Below the pieces are notes generated by a model. The model saw only the letters and a program-made list of their open reading frames with translations. It did not search any database and was not told the DNA's origin. A program made the position numbers and the translations under genes. Shown here piece after piece: positions 60,053-64,000 of a stretch of 64,000 nucleotides of DNA; position 1 is the stretch's first letter; each line of letters starts with the position of its first letter. Source of the DNA: Citromicrobium bathyomarinum (lineage in GTDB: Bacteria; Pseudomonadota; Alphaproteobacteria; Sphingomonadales; Sphingomonadaceae); NCBI RefSeq assembly GCF_021021475.1, contig NZ_JAINWL010000001.1:744001-808000 (forward strand), written 5' to 3'.

Positions 60053-60882
60053 GCCGCCAGCGCCTCGCCGGTCAGGGTGATGCGGTGCATCGTGCGCGCA
60101 TGGCCCTGATAGTCGTTCATCGCCATGTGCCAGGTGGTCCGGTTGTCCCAGATCGCGACCGAGCCCGGCTGCCACTCCACCCGTGCGGTGTTGTCTGCCG
60201 AAAGGGCGGTGGCGAACAGGCGCTGGAGCAGCGGCATGCTTTCTTCCCGCGTGCGCCCGACGATGTGGGTGGTGAAGGCCGCGTTGACGTACAGCAGCTT
60301 GCGCCCCGTCTGCGGGTGACGGATCGCCACCGGGTGCCTCGCGCCGGTGGTCATCTGCTGACCGCGCAGCGATTCGGCCATGTCGGTCTGCGCGTAATAG
60401 CCGTCAGGGCTGTAGACGTGGTCGGCGCTGTGGAATGCCTCCAGCCCCTCGATCTCGGCTTTCAGATCGTCGGATAGCGCGTCGTAGGCCGCGCCCATAT
60501 GCGCGAACAGCGTGTCGCCGCCAGTGGGGGGCAGCTCGCGCGCGACCAGGATGGAGCCCATCGCCGGGATCTGGTCGTAGGAATGGTCGGTATGCCAGCC
60601 GCCGCCGATATTGGTCGTTTGGTCCGCGCGCTTGCCGACCACTGCGATTTCCGGAAAGGCATCGGTCAGCGGGAAGTAATTGTTGATGTCGATCCCGCCC
60701 CACGCCCGCGCGAAGGCGATGTGTTCCTGCGGCCCGAAATCCTGATCGCGAAACACAGCCACGCCATGTTCCCACACGGCAGTGCGAATCTCGTCCAGCA
60801 ACGCGGCGTCACCGGTCGCCTCGGCCAGTTGCACTCCGCTCACTTCCACCCCGCAATGCGGAGCCAGCGCCGTCATCTGCAT
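60049..60882 (-). CDS. TauD/TfdA family Fe(II)/2-oxoglutarate dioxygenase
   Basis: Dioxygenase of 277 residues. The iron ligands are HxD in GGWHTDHSYDQ (His near 97, Asp 99) and the distal His in RTTWHMAMNDYQGHARTMHR; the 2-oxoglutarate Arg is in the same segment. Substrates of the family include taurine and aryloxyacids; the substrate here is unknown. ATG 60882 has GGAGGTGATA just upstream, one of the best ribosome sites in the window. The 243 bases between this start and atpH hold the promoters of both and no recognised feature. Confidence 0.93.
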   Translation of the reverse strand: MQMTALAPHCGVEVSGVQLAEATGDAALLDEIRTAVWEHGVAVFRDQDFGPQEHIAFARAWGGIDINNYFPLTDAFPEIAVVGKRADQTTNIGGGWHTDHSYDQIPAMGSILVARELPPTGGDTLFAHMGAAYDALSDDLKAEIEGLEAFHSADHVYSPDGYYAQTDMAESLRGQQMTTGARHPVAIRHPQTGRKLLYVNAAFTTHIVGRTREESMPLLQRLFATALSADNTARVEWQPGSVAIWDNRTTWHMAMNDYQGHARTMHRITLTGEALAA

Positions 60883-61125
60883 TATCACCTCCCGATGCCA
60901 TCTCTCCCGCGCCCAAGTCTTTTTGTACGGGGTCGCGCGAGCCAGCCTACGCCTGCCGCACACCTTTGCGCAAACGAATCCACTCGCCCTCGGCTTGCGC
61001 TTCTCAAACCCCAATGCTAGGCGCGCGCCAGCTTCGCCGGGGTGCCCAACCCTATCCATTGGACGCGCCCCGCTAAGGCAGGCTACACACTCGTTTCTTT
61101 CCGGACCCGAAGAGGACCCCCAGGC

Positions 61126-61680
61126 GTGGAGATTTCCGCCGGTATTCAGGCTAGCCTTGCAGGGCGTTACGCAGTCGCGCTGTTCGAGCTCGCTGCCGAA
61201 GATGGCGTGGTGAGCGCGGTCGAATCCGATCTCGAGACGCTTTCCGCCGCACTGGCGGAATCGTCGGAGCTCGCTTCGCTGATCACCAACCCCCAGCTCG
61301 GCCGCACCGCCAAGGCAGGCGCGATCGAACAGGTCGCGAAGTTGCTCGAGCTCAACACGCTGACGCGCCGCTTCCTCGGCGTGCTGGCGGAGAATCGCCG
61401 GCTGGCCGAACTTCCGCGCATGATTCGCGCCTTCCGCGACATCGCCGCCGCCCAGCGCGGCGAAGTGAGCGCGGACGTGATCAGCGCGCACCCGCTGACC
61501 GAAGACCAGCTCTCCACGCTGAAGGCAAAGCTGACCGCGCGCGAAGGCCGCACGGTCAAGCTGACCAGCAGCGTCGACCCCGATATGCTCGGTGGCCTCA
61601 TCGTCACCATCGGCTCCAAGCGGATCGACGGATCGATCCGCACCCGTCTCAACGCGCTTACGCAGGCAATGAAAGGCTGA
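61126..61680 (+). CDS. atpH: F1F0 ATP synthase delta subunit
   Basis: Stator subunit of 184 residues linking F1 to F0. The N-terminal helical domain ([21 protein letters not shown]) and C-terminal [28 protein letters not shown] are typical. The start is GTG 61126 with AGAGGA upstream. First gene of the atpHAG operon; F0 genes are elsewhere, as in other alphaproteobacteria. Confidence 0.96.
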   Translation: MEISAGIQASLAGRYAVALFELAAEDGVVSAVESDLETLSAALAESSELASLITNPQLGRTAKAGAIEQVAKLLELNTLTRRFLGVLAENRRLAELPRMIRAFRDIAAAQRGEVSADVISAHPLTEDQLSTLKAKLTAREGRTVKLTSSVDPDMLGGLIVTIGSKRIDGSIRTRLNALTQAMKG

Positions 61681-61705
61681 CAGCGACCTCCTTCGGGAGG
61701 GCTGT
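61680..61705 (+). promoter_or_regulatory. UUCG-tetraloop hairpin between atpH and atpA
   Basis: ACAGC (61680-61684) with CCTCC (61687-61691), a TTCG loop (61692-61695), then GGAGG (61696-61700) and GCTGT (61701-61705) form a stem with a 2-base bulge. ATGAAAGGCT is repeated on both sides (61669-61678 and 61708-61717). There is no T-run, so it is a processing, stability or translation element rather than a terminator. Confidence 0.6.
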
Positions 61706-61711
61706 CGATGA

Positions 61712-63253
<1,542 letters not shown>

Positions 63254-63277
63254 AGCCCAGCGAGATAGGGAGCCACG

Positions 63278-64000
63278 ATGGCTAACCTCAAAGAACTCAA
63301 GGGCCGGATCAAGTCGGTCAGGTCGACGCAGAAGATCACCAAGGCCAAGCAGATGGTCGCGGCAGCGAAGCTGCGCCGTGCGCAGGAGGCTGCCGAAGAG
63401 GCACGCCCCTACGCGGAGCGGCTGAACGCCGTCATGGCCAGCCTGGCAGCCAAGGTGGGCGATACTGCCTCGGCCCCCAAGCTGCTGACCGGCACGGGGA
63501 GCGACCAGCGCCACCTGCTGGTGGTGGTCAACACCGACAAGGGCCTGTGCGGCGGTCTCAACGCCAACATCGTCAAGGAGGCGCTGCGCAAGGCCGCCGC
63601 GCTCCGTGAAGCTGGCAAGACGGTCGAATTCTATCTCGTCGGCAGGAAGGGGCGCGCCCCGATCAAGCGGGCCAATGCCAGCGCGATCGCCAAGCACTTC
63701 GACACCTCCGACGTGCGCACCCCCGGCTTCAACGAGGCGGAAGCGATCGCCAACGAGCTGCTCGAAATGTTCGAGGCAGGCGCGTTCGACGTCGCGCACC
63801 TGGTCTATCCGGTCTTCAAGTCCGCGCTCGCGCAGAACCCGACCGTGCAGCAGCTGATCCCGGTCCCCGCACCCGAAGCGGGCGACGTGCCCAAGGCGGA
63901 TGCCGTGGTCGAATACGAGCCGGGCGAAGAGGAAATCCTCGAAGCCCTGCTGCCGCGCTATGTCCGCACGCAGCTGTTCGCCGCGCTGCTCGAACGCGAG
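63278..64000 (+). CDS. atpG: F1F0 ATP synthase gamma subunit, cut by window end
   Basis: Rotor subunit; the first 241 codons are present of about 290 expected. [20 protein letters not shown] is the conserved N-terminal helix and [18 protein letters not shown] the mid-block; the C-terminal helix that completes the rotor is beyond the window. It starts 25 bases after atpA, with GATAGGGAG as ribosome site. Confidence 0.96.
   Translation, partial: MANLKELKGRIKSVRSTQKITKAKQMVAAAKLRRAQEAAEEARPYAERLNAVMASLAAKVGDTASAPKLLTGTGSDQRHLLVVVNTDKGLCGGLNANIVKEALRKAAALREAGKTVEFYLVGRKGRAPIKRANASAIAKHFDTSDVRTPGFNEAEAIANELLEMFEAGAFDVAHLVYPVFKSALAQNPTVQQLIPVPAPEAGDVPKADAVVEYEPGEEEILEALLPRYVRTQLFAALLERE

Overview
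The window is high-GC (roughly two thirds by eye), densely coded chromosome from an alphaproteobacterium. Gene content and order point to Sphingomonadales, most likely an Erythrobacter-like member of the Erythrobacteraceae. The markers are the block mutY / DUF721 / two DsbA-like thiol oxidoreductases / smc, the block rpmF-plsX-fabH-ihfA-merR, the priA / transaldolase-like aldolase / cobT neighbourhood, and atpH-atpA-atpG without F0 genes. The assignment is inferred from gene order and family resemblance; no rRNA gene or database search supports it. No rRNA, tRNA, CRISPR array, prophage or insertion sequence was recognised. No gap between genes exceeds 300 bases; the longest (about 290 bases, 29616-29907) shows nothing I can name.

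Layout. 1-2.7 kb: an HWE-type sensor kinase, then a divergent DUF2239 / GIY-YIG pair. 2.8-7.4 kb: ybeY-corC, a LysR regulator, a cyclophilin and the MgtE magnesium channel. 7.4-12.6 kb: accessory genes, namely a low-GC orphan, a palindromic REPIN-like repeat, a gamma-carbonic anhydrase, two hotdog thioesterases divergent from a TetR regulator, small secreted proteins and a solitary Mrr-type restriction endonuclease. 12.6-16.4 kb: a broken secreted-protein gene, a FrnE-like oxidoreductase, NudC and a serine hydrolase in one tight minus-strand cluster. 16.4-28.8 kb: core housekeeping (mutY, dciA-like DUF721, two DsbA-like proteins, smc, a lysE/lrp divergent pair, merR-ihfA-fabH-plsX-rpmF), then a MAPEG protein and a glyoxalase-II-like hydrolase. 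28.9-31.8 kb: a lipoprotein cytochrome c, an orphan Flp pilin, a low-GC lipoprotein and an S24 repressor facing two small genes. 31.8-36 kb: a three-gene cassette (2-hydroxyacid dehydrogenase, acetolactate-synthase-like ThDP enzyme, aldehyde dehydrogenase). 36-41.3 kb: cysS, membrane and lipoproteins, a nitroreductase, an AmpD-like amidase and a ParDE toxin-antitoxin pair. 41.3-48 kb: cobT, an aldolase, DUF2490, DUF4197 and priA. 48-61 kb: accessory and stress functions, namely a secreted TPR metallopeptidase, an iron-sulfur photolyase with an AhpD-like protein, a ferric reductase, SSADH, a TetR regulator, a metal-linked outer-membrane protein with DUF2946, Ada, a membrane trypsin-like protease and a TauD dioxygenase. 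61.1 kb to the end: atpH-atpA-atpG, the last cut by the window edge.

The signals most worth following are not in the standard genes. They are a 17-bp-arm hairpin covering the start codon of a TetR gene (53962-53999); a 28-bp identical repeat in two distant intergenic sites (2818-2845, 31796-31823); two REPIN-like palindrome pairs (7951-8034, 36002-36090); an internally deleted gene (12654-13207); a hydroxyacid to keto acid to aldehyde to acid enzyme series in one operon; a His/Met-rich two-gene cassette; and several regulator-operator pairs readable from palindromes.
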